From Ditylenchus dipsaci (Eukaryota > Nematoda > Chromadorea > Rhabditida > Anguinidae), in contig SADC01001307.1 in the NCBI GenBank assembly GCA_004194705.1, positions 434,001-498,000 of the forward strand: a stretch of 64,000 nucleotides of DNA, in the 5' to 3' direction. The translations under genes were made by a program, and so were the position numbers. The notes beneath the pieces were generated by a model that was not told the DNA's origin, made no database searches, and saw only the letters and a program-made list of their open reading frames with translations. The number at the start of each line of letters is the position of its first letter. The stretch's first letter is position 1. Positions 1-11,590 of the stretch are shown piece after piece.

Positions 1-100
1 ATTCTATTTTGATTAAAAGATGTGCATTTTTGTGAACTAAACTAAGAAATTGTTACATCATCGTGTAGCTAACATCCTCAGCTTTCAATTGTGAGGTAAA

Positions 101-196
101 GTGTTGGGGATATACCAGAATTTAGTGCTGGGGGTATACCCGAATTGAGTGCTGGGGGTATACCAGAATTGAGTGCTGGGGGTGTACCAGAATTTA
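101..196. repeat. 24-bp tandem repeat, four copies
   Basis: Four direct copies of agtgctgggggtataccaga-attg with few substitutions. Confidence 0.75.
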
Positions 197-848
197 GCCG
201 TTTATTTTACACAGGAACTAAAGTTTTAGTTTAAACTGGTTCATGTTAAACTTTAATTCGAGTAAATATTAAACATTAAAAACGACGACCTAGTACCTTA
301 ACATGACCCTGTTTAAAGTTCAACCTTACCCAATTTAAACTTTAACTTTACTCTAATTAAACTTTAGCCTGACTCAATTTAAACTTGGATTTCACCCAAT
401 TTAAACTTGGATCTTACCCAATTTAAACTTCAAAAAGTAAGTCGGTAACCAGGCGGAACCGAACTATTGCATGAGTGATGCAATATGCACCACCACAGCC
501 TTAGCCACTAGGCCACCATGTCGTTTTGAATATTAAGGGTTATGCATGGGCTATATACCAGTATGACTGTTTCTGCAATCCTAATTTTTATAGAGTTTCT
601 ACCAAAAGTTATTTATTTGTCATGATTAAAAAGCAATTCAAGTTCAAAGAGCACTATAAAAACAATAGTTAATGTTACTATGTAAAAAGGTTGTAAAAAG
701 GGACCGATAAAAGGGGGCCAGTAAAAAAAAGGCTGTGTAAGGTGGCCAGATACTTAACTGTATTCTTCTTCTACTTTTTTCTTCTGAGATATTATTTTGT
801 GATACTAGTTAGTAATTGCTATTATTGTGGTTGATAATACTTAGGTAC
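197..848. other. Gene-free stretch
   Basis: Degenerate tandem aatttaaacttggatttcacc words (about 300-435) recur inverted at 7780-7980. Nothing else is supported. Confidence 0.4.
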
Positions 849-922
849 TACAGTCGAACCACGATATGACGCCACCCCTTGAGACCGGCCAACAGGTGGC
901 GTTATATCGAAGTTTGACTGTA
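849..922. mobile_element. Pogo-like miniature element, 74 bp
   Basis: ta-cagtcgaaccacgatat and atatcgaagtttgactg-ta are inverted with TA on both sides. gcgccacc/ggtggcg words lie inward. The CAGTC...GACTG termini and TA target fit the pogo/Tigger group. Confidence 0.6.
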
Positions 923-1624
923 CTGGTCATGCCCTACTTTTTTTATTTCTTACAGCAACTGGCTGACTACTACATTCCGAATGATCGTAGTATTCTAAGT
1001 ATGGCTGATCCGATTTTTTTCGCAATTTGTTTGAAATTTAACTTCCTTATTTCAATCTATCAGCCAGGGTATCTATTGATCATAAGTATCCATTCATATC
1101 CAGATATCTCCATTGTCTTGAAAGACTTGAGCATCGCGTACCAATACCTTGGCTACTATTGCCCAGGCACTTTCACCTAATACCGAGGCACTCCTTTGTA
1201 CCAACACCTGAGTACCTTTACTTAGATACAAAAGGCTGAGTACCACCTGGATACCTCACGCGGTATGAAACTAATCCAGAATAGAGTTCCGGCAAGTGAA
1301 ATTGCTTTTTTAGTATTATCAAACCATGTTCAGCACATGATTTTGCACAAGTTCACTGATTTTCAAATACTTTAGCCGCATTTTCAACATTTCGAAATTT
1401 CGAGGATACCCAGTTAGGGTTCCCATGAGGATACCAAATTAGAGGACACCCATTTTTTTTTCAAAAGTCCATATCTCAGCACTCTTATATTCGAAAAAAT
1501 CTGTAACAGGGGTTTTGTAGCTTGTGTGAAATTGGGAATTACCGAGGGTGAAATGAGTAGGTTGGGGCAATCAATAACAAGGAAAGTATCCGAGGTGTGA
1601 TTATGAGGAGGAAAGATAATAAAA

Positions 1625-2520
1625 TATTTAGTGTCTTCTTGTGGAGCAGCTCCAGGTTACGTGTGAAAGTGGTTGGCTAACCCCAAGTGATAGTCGAAAT
1701 TTTGAGAAATAATTAATTGAAGTTCGAAATGGACCATGATACAGGTATAGGTTTTGGTGGAGTATATAATCCTTTCCTCAAAATTTAATTTTCCACAAAT
1801 GACAATCACCCGTATAATCGTAATTCTTGACTCTTAAATAGGCACGGTAACACTTGGTTTTCAAAAAATCGAATTTTTTTCGGTTTAGCCTTAGTCCCCC
1901 TAGCGAAAAAACTAAAAATAGTCAAGAATTTATTAGTTTAATTTGGAGCTAAAACAATTCTACCTTACTTTTCAACATTGCTCTTGCAAAAAAAACCTCA
2001 TGCGTTTTTAATTTATGCATCAATTTTAACAAGATTTTTTCTTGACAATTTTAGTTTTTTTCGGCATGGGAACTAGGTCTATACTAGAAAAAAATTCGAT
2101 TTTTTGAGAACCAAGTGTTAGTCTCTCTATTCAGGAGTCAAGAATCACGATAATACAAATGGTTGTACCTTGAAAAACTAAATTTTGAGGAAAGGAATTT
2201 AGACGCTACTGTCATACACGCCCCCCCCCCCCCAATTATTTTTCACGTACCCAAAAACCATAGTTTTTTTTGAAAAGTGGTGAAATTATTACGTGTTGTC
2301 TCTGAACCTAATGCCTGAGGCCCAAAGCCCAAAGGCTAAGCCTAATTCCTAAACCTAAAAATTATGGTGGGGGAGGGAATATTACAGTAGCGCCGGATTT
2401 TATATATCATTGTCATATTTCGAACTTCAATTAATTATTTCTCAAAATTTCGACTATCACTTGGGATTAGCCAACCACTTTCACACGTAACCTGGGCTGC
2501 TCCACAAGAAGGCACTAATT
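1625..2520. mobile_element. Nearly complete palindromic element of about 0.9 kb
   Basis: gtcttcttgtggagcagctc (1632) is mirrored by gggctgctccacaagaaggc (2493). Inversion continues inward through gaaagtggttggctaacccc, ttcgaacttcaattaattat and ttgagaaccaagtgtta to a centre near 2000. A run of 14 C at 2221 breaks the right arm. No ORF of interest. Confidence 0.6.
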
Positions 2521-2682
2521 TTTTTATTGTCTCTTGTCCTAGATAAAAGATCCTCAGAATCTCATTGTAAGAGCAATTTAATGCCTGTGAGGAGTGCTGA
2601 GTGTGTATTGTTCAATTTAATAAAAGAATTTCGAACACAATTCCGAAAAATGAAAAATTATTGTTTATTGGGGGCAGGAGTA

Positions 2683-4016
2683 GCTTGCGACAATTTAAAT
2701 TGCGACAATTCAAATTGCGACAATTCAAATTGCAACAATTCAAATTGCGACAATTCGAATTGCGGCAAATTCAAATTGCGACAATTTCAATTGCGGCGAT
2801 GGCTTGAAGTATATCGTTCTCAGTCTTCAAGATGTCTTTCTGGTCTTATTCCTTGATTGATTTCAAGGAAAATGATTTTTTGGCACTTCTTTACATCATA
2901 CACTCAATGCTTACTTATACTTGCTGCTTATAGAGGTTGACATTAACTAAATGTAAAGATATAGCCATAATGGTCATATTTTTCATATGATTTATCTTCT
3001 TTCTTGATCAGCTCGCACTTTTTTCCTCATGCGCTCAGGCAAGTCACCGTGATGAAACTTATTATGCAGTCTTCATACCCATTCTGAGGCTTCCTGGTAC
3101 TGTGTATTTCAAAAATTATTTTAGTTAAAAAACGATGTTTGCCAGCCCAGTGGTCCGATCTATAATAAGTGATTACGTATTCCGATCAGGCTCTAGTATC
3201 TAGAAACCTAGGCGGTCTGATATAGATGGTGCATCTGTATTCATTGAGTGGTCCCTACACCTCGAAGTTAGGCAAATTAGAGAAGAAGACATCGCAGCAG
3301 TAAGAAAATACAAAGATCGTGGATTTTCAGCCAAAAAGCATATTAACTAGGTACTTTCTTGTGATTTAACTCGAATATGCGTAAAAATCTGACAGTTTTT
3401 GTTGGATGGCTACGAGCCTGTAGATCACTTTGTTACCAAACTCGGAAAATGTGAATAATTGCAGCTCGAGGAGTAAGGCGGTTTGGGATATGAACTGTCA
3501 AAACCACGGAACACATAGAGAGAGAATGTCTAAGCTTAAGAATCTGACTAGTCGCCAACAATTTTATTCGAGCAAAATAGACGGCTAATTTAACCAGCGC
3601 AGTGGTAATAACAGCAACGAAAAAGAAAATTACAGCGTCCAAATTTTTTCAGTTAGGCATTCTGGCAGTTGAATTTCGGCAAATAAAGATCGAGCACAGA
3701 AAGGTATTCCCTCGAAGATGCAGTCGACAAAAAGTCATCGAACATCCACTGCAGAAGCCAAGCAGATTTCCTCTCTCAGTGTGATAGTTTTCCATATCTA
3801 GAAAATCAAACCGAAAATTACAATAGAAACACGTTGAACAGGAGCATATTTTGATAAAGGAGCTATTCAAGACTTGGACTTTAAAATGTCGCAATTCAAA
3901 TTGTCGCAATTCGAATTTGTCGCAATTTGAATTGTTTCAATTTGAATTGTCGCATTTTGAATTTGTCGCAATTTGAATTGTCGCAATGTGAAATGTCGCA
4001 AGCTGCTCCTGCCCGT
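2683..4016. mobile_element. Foldback-like element with gacaattcaaattgc arms
   Basis: The inverted ends gggcaggagtagcttgcgac and gtcgcaagctgctcctgccc bound arms made of tandem 15-bp words (left 2697-2800, right 3888-3990). Each word is itself partly palindromic (aattcaaatt/aatttgaatt). The 1.1 kb interior shows no recognisable gene. No convincing target duplication was found. Confidence 0.6.
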
Positions 4017-4149
4017 CTAAACATATACTCAAAGAATTTTTAAATTTCCTCGCTGTGAAGCTTTTCAAATTAGTCACATTATGTTATTCAAAAACAATTT
4101 TTCTATTTTTCAAAGTTGCATAACTTTTAGTTCTTATCAGAAACGTTTG

Positions 4150-4765
4150 TCCATTATACCTCGTTTTGTGCGCAAGAGTGTGCTCTTTCACATAGATCAA
4201 AGTTTTGCTCAACTGAAAATAAAACTCTTTGAAAAATGACCCATCTCTATAAAAATCACTTTTTTCGGAAAATCACATTTTTTCGTCGGTCGATTTGCTT
4301 ATAGAAGTTCTCTCAACCTCTGAAAGTGACTGCGAATTTTCAAATTCCTCTCGAGACAACAAATATTCAAACATTGTATTTTCGAGAGCTCAAATGTTTT
4401 GAGAGAACTTCTATAAGCAAATCGACCATGCTGGAAACGACATGGTGTCAGAAAATCAAGTTTGCCCAGAAAAAAAGTTTTACGTCAAAATATTTAAAAC
4501 GTTTTGTTGTAATTTGTTTGGGGCTCATGCTTCACACTCGGGCTGCTGGTACATGTAGATCATTACATACCAAAATTATCGTCACGATGTGAGAATTCTG
4601 ATTCAGTTTAGCTAAAATGCTAAGAAGATGTTTTCAAGAGTTTTTAGGACTTAATTCAAAAAATGTGATTTTCGAAAAAAAGGTTATTTTTTATACAAAT
4701 GCGTCATTTTTCAAAGAATTTTATTTTCAGTTGAGCAAAATTTTGATCTATTTAAACGAGGCATA
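4150..4765. mobile_element. Palindromic repeat with inverted arms
   Basis: atagatcaaagttttgctca and gagcaaaattttgatctatt are inverted, as are gatttgcttatagaagttct and agaacttctataagcaaatc. The loop is a short AT-rich stretch near 4340. Nothing coding is supported. Confidence 0.5.
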
Positions 4766-4865
4766 ATAAATAAATAAAGTACAAAGTGCTGGACCCCAAA
4801 GTTGGGAATCATTGTGATTGAGCAGAAAAACAGTTCTATGTTATCCCAAATGGTGCCCTGAGCAC

Positions 4866-5235
4866 GTCAGTAAAAGTTAAAAGTTTGTTTTTTAGCTAAA
4901 TTTTCAGGCAGTACTCTAGTTATACCGCTAGACGTCCACCTTGAGGATGGGGGACTCCATGTGTTTCGAACGTATTAATCAGTCAAAACCAGGTTTTGCT
5001 CTTCACAAATCGTTTCAGGTACCTACTTTTGATAAAGATAGCATAATTCGCATGCCTATTCAGAACAACTCCCCAAACTTTGGGGTCGACCAGTTTGGAG
5101 TGGGTACCTTCCCAGAGTATTGAGATTCTGGTTAGTCAAAACAAGATTTTGGTCTTCACATACCGTTTTCAGCACGCAATTTTGGTTTGGATAGCATAGT
5201 TTATTTGTACCTAAGAAACAAAAAAATGTGGGCGA
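4866..5235. mobile_element. Partial core of the same foldback family, rearranged
   Basis: The segment 4898-4975 (aattttcaggcagtactcta then gatgggggactccatg) and the inverted segment 5128-5205 (tggttagtcaaaacaag, gataccgttttcagcacgc-like) match the cores at 14180-15600 and 22280-22850. Arms are missing. Confidence 0.45.
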
Positions 5236-5310
5236 ATTTACGTGTGGGCGAACTTACCTGTGGGCGAATTTACCGTGAGCAAATTTACTGTGGGCGAAAT
5301 TACCTGGAGC
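5226..5310. repeat. Tandem gtgggcgaatttac words
   Basis: Five direct copies of a 14-17 bp word (gtgggcgaatttaccgt and variants). Similar in style to foldback arms, but no inverted partner was found nearby. Confidence 0.5.
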
Positions 5311-5454
5311 TCAAAAAAATGCCTTAGTTCGGTAAAAGGACAACTGCCGACCATTCTAACTGCCGACCCCCAACTGCCGACCAATTATCAAAGTCTGACC
5401 AAAAAACAATGTTTTCAGTCGTAGAAAGGACTGAAAAAAAATTAATGTACAGAA

Positions 5455-6475
5455 TCGGTGGCTAAAGTGCACTTTATGGGGTTGCCCAAAAGTGGGTTTT
5501 TTTAGGGGAAAGTATTTCATAGGCCCTGAGAACAATAGAAACGGCAAAAAAATGTGTTGGAAGGCCATTTTTCGAAAAAAAAATTTTTCGATATACAGGG
5601 GGTATCATGGTGTTTTAGTCAAAGTTTCAAAAATTTAAATTTGCGCCTTTTGAATTCAAAGGGAATAAGGGCTGTATAGGGAGGGGAAGGGAATAAAAGG
5701 GGCCACTAATCACACAGGTGCCACTAATGACTAGCGTATAACAGCAGATTGGTGACTTTTAAAGAGATTCAAATTCATAAAGTTTTTAGTGTTGAGACAT
5801 TTGCGTTTATGGTCGTTTTAAACGACTTATTTATGGTCGTTTTTTTTTAAAAAATAATTTTCTAAAAATTGAAAATTAACAAGAAGATGTTGAACATAGT
5901 TTTGAATACTGGGCCTACCGCATAAATAAACTCTGGTATGCATGCTTTTTCATGCATCCAGAGTCACTTTCGAGTGATTTGTGTCTAAGTTATGTGGGTG
6001 TGCGCATCTCAACTCCAAGCCCCAAGCCCCTGCGCCCCGAAGGGGCGCAGGGGCTTGAGAGTTAGAGATGCGCGCACTCACTTACCTTAGACATGATTCC
6101 GAGAAGTACTCTTGATCAAAAAATGCATATAGAGTCTCTTTTTGCCACGGCCCAGTTGAAAAACATGGTAGGACAGCCGAAGAATACAAACAATCACTTT
6201 GCTAACGTTCTGCTATAAAACTGGCCCCTTTAATTCCCTTCCCCTGCCTATACAGCATTTATTCTCTTTTAAATTCAAAAGGCGCCAATTTAAATTTTTG
6301 AAATTTTGACTAAAAAAACCATGATACCCCCCCCCTGTGGTTCGAAAAAAAAATTTTTTCGAAAAATGGCCTTCCACACATTTTTTTGCCGTTTCTATCG
6401 TTCTAAGGGCATATGAAATACTTTCCCTAAAAAACCCACTTTTGGGCAACCCCATAAAGTGCACTCCTGCCGAAT
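5455..6475. mobile_element. Long inverted-repeat element with a GC-rich core hairpin
   Basis: Arms 5455-5715 and 6215-6475 are inverted over about 260 bp (gtgcactttatggggttgcc; gaaaaatggccttccacaca). At the centre (6026-6056) is the hairpin gcccctgcgccccgaagggg, continuing to gcgcaggggc. It is flanked by gtgggtgtgcgcatctcaac and gagatgcgcgcactcactta, inverted to each other. The same core occurs at 35054-35090. Confidence 0.6.
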
Positions 6476-6521
6476 TGGTTTTTTGTAACAAGTTAATCCA
6501 AACTGAAGGGTGGGGAAACGG

Positions 6522-6612
6522 TGAATTCATATACACCGAATTCATATACACCGAATTCATATACAAACGAATTCATATACATCGAATTCATATTCATCGA
6601 ATTCATATACAT
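6522..6612. repeat. Tandem array gaattcatatacac
   Basis: About six copies of a 14-17 bp word (gaattcatatacaccg, with caaac and atc variants) in direct tandem. It lies directly 5' of the MULE transposase fragment. Confidence 0.6.
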
Positions 6613-6689
6613 TTTGGCATTCTATTTCTAAAGTTTTGAAAGATGCGCCGATGGTCCAATTTTTGTTTAAGTGTAATATTTTAGGTGCC

Positions 6690-6995
6690 TAATGAATACA
6701 AGCTTCTTGATGGCGAAGAATTCCTCAAATACGACGGGTGGAACAATGATGAGCGAATACTGATATTTTCAACCAACCGTTGCCTGGATTTGCTGCAGTC
6801 TATCAACAAATGGGGTGTGACGGTACCTTTGATGTAGTGCCAGTGCTTTTCGACCAGCTCTGGATCATCTTCATCCGCCTTGCTCATTCTTATGCACCGA
6901 TGGTCTTTTGCCTTATGAACCATCGCTTGCAATCATCGTATGAGTTTGTGCTAAAGGTTTTGCTGGAGTTGCGCCCGAAGCGAAATTCGCGAATT
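6690..6995 (+). pseudogene. Mutator-like (MULE) transposase fragment
   Basis: The plus strand encodes ERILIFSTNRCLDLLQSINKW up to about 6813, then, one frame over, CDGTFDVVPVLFDQLWII and YAPMVFCLMNHRLQSSYEFV. This matches the core MULE transposase layout: an (R)ILIFxT segment, then W..DGTF..P.LF.QL with the first catalytic Asp in DGTF, then P.V..L...tY. About 95 residues remain of several hundred. The frame break lies in a run of four G. The fragment sits between tandem-repeat arms at 6522-6612 and 7000-7062, so it may mark the interior of an arm-bearing element. No nearby start, and no zinc-finger or C-terminal part, is visible. Confidence 0.6.
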
Positions 6996-6999
6996 CACG

Positions 7000-7745
7000 A
7001 ATTCGCCTGGGCCAATTCAAATTGGGCCAATTTCTGGGCCAATGGGCCAACTGGGCCAATTTGTATTATTTATATATTTATATACCCCACCCAAAAATTA
7101 GGATTTAGGCTTTGGCTTAGACCCGTAAGCTAAGGTTTAAACCCAGGCCTGGCCATTACTAACAAGGGCTTTTGTACAATTTTTTTTCAAAATGGTGGTT
7201 TTAGATACCATCCAAAAATTAATGGGAGGGTATATTCCAGTAGCTTTTTGGGAGGGGTATATTCTAGTAGCATCGCATTCTCTCTAGTGAAAGCCACATG
7301 GCGTTTTTTTAACTTTTTAGTCCAGAGAGGGCGCTTATTGAAGAGGAAGCGCAGATACGAAAATAATAATTAATATTGACCTCAAAAAAAACCCTGGCAA
7401 AAAATTACATCACTCCGTGTTGAGAACGATTGGATTTCCTACAATCGGTACAGTCTAAATTTTGATATAATGGCACCCCGATATAACGCCACTGGAGGTC
7501 GGTCACTAGGGGCTTTATATAGACTGTAGTTTAACGAATTAAGTACAAAAGCATCAAAATATAAAATTAAAAAAGCACTCAATTGTAGGCAAAAGGTAGG
7601 AGTCTGGTGAAGAAAACATTGTAATGGTACCCTTTTTATCTGACTCAATACTGTGGCCCAATTTGCATTGGCCCAGTTCGAAATTGGCCCAGTTTGCATT
7701 GGGCCAGTTTGAAATTGGCCCAATTTGCATTGGCCCAGTTTACTC
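7000..7745. mobile_element. Pair of inverted gggccaattcaaatt arrays
   Basis: The array at 7008-7062 (gggccaattcaaattgggcc) is mirrored by 7651-7742 (ggcccagtttgaaattggcc). Whether they are two arms of one element, or the right arm of an element starting near 6520 that contains the MULE fragment, is unclear. A pogo-like miniature element lies inside at 7449-7528. Confidence 0.45.
7449..7528. mobile_element. Second pogo-like miniature element, 80 bp
   Basis: ta-cagtctaaattttgatat and ctttatatagactg-ta form the ends. The interior gatataacgccactggaggt resembles the copy at 849-922. Confidence 0.55.
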
Positions 7746-8062
7746 CTCCCCAAATTTTAAAGGAAAAGTTTGACTGGATATTGTAAAGTTTAAATTGGGT
7801 AAGGTTAATGTTTAAATAAACTTTAAATAAACCTTCACTTTACCCATTATTCACTTTTCCAGGTTAGGTTAAAGTTTAAATTAGGTCATGTTAAAGTTTA
7901 AATTGACTTTGAATCCTATTTAAAGTTACACATTACCCCATTTCTAACTTAACCTTACCCTATTTAAACTCGAACCCGAGTTCCTGTGTATTTATGAGCA
8001 ACCACGCGACTTTAGCTTTCACGATGTCATTGCATTCTTAATATTATTCATGTGTTTATCAT

Positions 8063-8132
8063 AGTGGCTAAATTATGATAAAGCCTCTCCCTTTTATGGA
8101 GAGGCTAAATTATGATAAAACCTCTCCCTTTT
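8063..8132. repeat. Tandem duplication of a 37-bp unit
   Basis: taaattatgataaagcctct then cccttttatgg occurs twice, separated by agaggc, with one base difference (g/a). Confidence 0.6.
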
Positions 8133-8545
8133 ATGGCTTACTTCTTGTTCTTCTCATGATTAATCCATCTGGATCACATAGTAAATGATTTATAGAAGAT
8201 AAGCTTTTTATTTGCTAATCGCTAGATGATTATTATGTTCATATGACGTCTCTGAGTTTTGATCGTTCCCATCTCTATCTTTAACAACTATAAACATGTA
8301 CATAATCTTAGAGTCGATTTGCTTAGAAGAGATGTGGTTACCTATTTATTGGTTGTTTAAAACTTTTATTTGTTTAAAACTTCTTATAAAGTCGTAGTTT
8401 GAGTTTTTTCTTGCCCAAGGCTTGTCACTAGAGTCTATTTTTAAACGGGGTGTTACTGCCAATTATAATGACTGCAGACGTCCTTGCGATCTCCTCTCTA
8501 CAGCTCTGACGACGACCTCGCCCGACAAAAATGGGGAGGAGAAGA

Positions 8546-8818
8546 ATGCGCCATTTCAAATTGGGCCCATTCAATTTGCGCCCATTTCAAATTGGGTCAA
8601 TTCAAATTGCGCCAACTTATTGGCAATTTTTTAAATGTTGTTTGATTTAAAATCGTGGCCCATTTCGAAAATGGCGCAATTTGAATTGGCCCAATTTGAA
8701 AATGGCCCAATTTGAAATTGGCGCAATTTGAAATGGCGCAATTCGAAAGGCCCAGTTTGAAAAGGGCGCAAATTGAATGGGCCCAATTTGAAATGGCGCA
8801 TTCTTCTCTCCCCCCAAA
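8546..8818. mobile_element. Short foldback with ggcgcaatttgaaat arms
   Basis: gaggagaagaatgcgccatt and aatggcgcattcttctctcc form the inverted ends. The arms alternate ggcccaatttgaa and ggcgcaatttgaa words. The loop is only about 40 bp (8615-8655), so it is close to a perfect hairpin. Confidence 0.6.
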
Positions 8819-9550
8819 ATTTGTCCAAATGCCTCGCCAAGCCCAGGTTTAGTGGGTTTTGAAAAGCCGCATTATTGATCGAACAAATATTTGCCAGCAT
8901 GTGTGGGACGCTAGAATTAAACTTACATTTCCATTTTTTAATAGAAAGTAAATGCACAAAATTGTAAGTTCATTTTTCTCTCATCATATATCCTTCTCTC
9001 TAGATGCGCAAATACAGGTATTTCCTAATACGCCAATTAGGTAAAAATCAATTCAAAGTATCAATTTAGTGAAGACTTTAACTAATTTGATTTGCTCATA
9101 CATTTCACAATCGAATTTTTAAAGACGTTCTTTAAAGCGTTCTTCAAGTGACTTAGTCATGTTTAATTTTTTAATTGCAAACTCATAAATGATTTTGTAC
9201 AGGGTGGTTCAAAAGTGCTGCAGCATTTCGCAAAAACAATTTTAATCTTTTTCAAAGTAATTTTTGAACGTAACCCATTTTAGTTCACTCGACTGCAGCT
9301 TCTTTTTTTCATAAATAATAATATTTGCAGTGTGTTTGCTATTTAACACTCCGAGGCGGATCGGCAGTCGGTATATTCCAGTGCAGAATTCGACGGAAAA
9401 CACGCCTATCACTTTTTATCCGAGAAAAAGTGGCTCTGAAAGGTCAATATACCGTGTTGAAAACATGGCATATTTCAGACCATTATAAATCGATAATTTT
9501 AGATTCTTTTGCATTTATTCCCATCATATGACAAGAACTTATTTACATAC

Positions 9551-9804
9551 TACCGTATTTCCTCTAATAAGTGCCCCGGGGCGCTTATTTTTCAAACCCC
9601 CAAAAATCGGAAAATTTGGAATTCGATTTCGAGATTTCGGGTGCTCAACCAAAATCTAAAAAGTGGAATCGGTAGAGCTCGTGGGAGTTAAGAAAACGTA
9701 TCAAACAGCTTTGCAAAATATTGCTTCTACACTGAGATCCAGACCCTCAAAGTCGAGGGGGGGGCGCTTATTAGAGCGAGGGCGCTTATTAGAGAAATAC
9801 GGTA
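9551..9804. mobile_element. TACCGTATT-ended element, tag gcgctta
   Basis: The left end is taccgtatttcctctaataa followed by gtgccccggggcgcttattt and ttcaaacccc. The right end has two gggcgcttattagag units and then aaatacggta. The interior carries the block agaccctcaaagtcgagggg, also found at 12405-12425 and 15600-15620 with different tags. Confidence 0.6.
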
Positions 9805-9837
9805 GCAGAGAAATAAGAAACAGGCCTGGGGCGACCC

Positions 9838-9905
9838 GATAGCTCAAATGGTTAGAGCGCCGACTTGCAAGGAGGATATCGTGGGATCGCACTTTTTCCC
9901 AGGCC
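9838..9905 (+). pseudogene. tRNA-like sequence, probably a pseudogene or SINE head
   Basis: gatagctcaaatggttagag has a good tRNA D-arm (A box). It is followed by a cgacttgcaagg anticodon-like segment and gtgggatcgcac, a poor T-arm (B box) match. Stem pairing in the anticodon and T arms is weak, so a functional tRNA is unlikely. Confidence 0.4.
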
Positions 9906-10435
9906 TGTAGAAAAGCCGTACGCGGCCACTGGCGTACGCTTACTATAGATAAAAAAAATTCAAAGCTGATTAGACAAAACCAAAATTGCCAAAAAGAGTT
10001 CTTTTGCCTCAAAAAATTCTTTTCCGTTGAATCAGTCGAACGCTATGCAATGTGGCCCATGCAAAAAATGAATATGAGAATATTTTTTCAATGACGTGGT
10101 TGAAATTTTATGCTCAGATTTGTTATCGTTCGAAAAAGGTTTTGAAATTAAAATTTAGGCGCTGGGAAACCCCGAAGATTATAATGTCAGTTTCTAATAA
10201 GGACTCATCTCCAAATAACCATAACATTAAGCTCAACAGACTAAGCGTATACAGGATACAGGATACTATCCAAAAAAATTGTTCACTTTCACAGAATGAT
10301 GATCATTTCCCGTAAAATTCGGGTCGAGAAACACGAATATGCAATCGGTTTCTAAAAATTCACCTCGAAAGTGGGTCAGCCGTGGGGGCCAAGTAAAGTC
10401 TAGCCGACCATCCTGTACATGAATCTGGTGTCAAG

Positions 10436-11561
10436 CAGTGTTGTTCCAGCGCCGAGATCTTCGCCGGCGCCGACCCTATCTGAAAAAAGGCCTCAGCGCC
10501 TCCCTGAAAAAATTTTGGATCCAGCGCCAGCGCCGACCTCTTTTTAAAAAAGACCCAGCGCCGGCGCTCATGGCAGCGCCGACGCCGGCGCCGGGTTGAT
10601 AATTTTGTTTTTGCTGTTTTTTTTAATTTTTTAAACAGTATGTTTTTTCAGTGAGAGTAATAATAATGTTTTGCTACCTATATCGATTAACAGCATACCG
10701 TTTTTATTTCCTCTACTAATTTTCCACGGTGAGTGAATATTGAAATACAGGGTGTTTCAAGAAATCCGCAGGATTTGAAATGGCTATAAGTTTTTTTCTA
10801 GATCAAATTTCGAATTTCTGTTTTTGCCAATCGTTTTCTCTTGACGGGCAATTCGTTAGTGATGATGATGTCACAAATACGATTTTCACTTGGTCCCCGC
10901 TGTGCTTCTGGTCCTGGTCTGTGGATGGCCCGTGAATGGTTAAAACCCGAACCACAGGGAAGACCAAGCGAAAACCCTGTTTTTGACATTATACAATTAA
11001 CAAAATTGCCCGTCAAGAGAAAACGATTGGCGAAAACAGAAATTCGAAATTCGATCTAGAAAAAAGTTATAGCCATTTAAAATCCTGCGGAATTCTGAAA
11101 CAGCCTATATTTTCACTATGCTGAGAAATAAGCCCATATGAAGTGGGGTTATTAGAGAGTGGGAGTACATGAAAGGAATGAGGTTGTCCATAATAGTTTT
11201 GTGAAAAAAGTTATGTAAATTACTTTTTGAACAATAGCATATGATACCTGGTTATGTTACAAAAATAAACTAAAAAATTAAAGAAAATAAATAAAATAAA
11301 TAAAAGATTAAAAGAAGTGAAAGAAATGCAGCACAAAAATTAGGATAATTTGGCTTAAAATTAAGAATAATTGTCTTTTTCGATATTAGGTCGTTCAATT
11401 TTGAAAATAGCGCTGGAGCCATAGCCGTTTAAAAAACAGCGCCGGAGCCAGCGCCTGGACGAAAATTTTTGGCGCCAGCGCCGTCACCGACCAAAATTTT
11501 TCATTGGCCCAGCGCCGGCGCTGTTTTTATCCGGGGCAGCGCCGGCGCCGGAACAGCACTG
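10436..11561. mobile_element. hAT-like element with GC-rich gccggcgccg arms
   Basis: Termini cagtgttgttccagcgcc and ggcgccggaacagcactg are inverted. Flanks gtgtcaag (10428-10435) and gtgtcaga (11562-11569) look like an 8-bp target duplication with two differences. The arms (10440-10600 and 11405-11555) are strongly G+C-rich in an AT-rich region and built from agcgccggcgc-like words. A second palindrome is nested inside. Confidence 0.65.
10748..11106. mobile_element. Nested palindromic element with cagggtg ends
   Basis: tacagggtgtttcaagaaat and aattctgaaacagcctata are inverted ends. The arms continue through ctagatcaaatttcgaattt and gttttctcttgacgggcaat to a centre with ggtccccgctg. A relative is at 39668-39965. 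No coding capacity. Confidence 0.55.
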
Positions 11562-11590
11562 GTGTCAGAATATTAAAATTGGCTGTATGT

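Noticed and set aside
2221..2234. Runs of 10-15 C or G as functional sites (also near 34145, 34750, 54621 and 56365)
   Set aside because: They sit in or next to inverted repeats and vary in length between arms, so they look like slippage-prone element sequence. Lengths are also unreliable given the G/C drop-outs.
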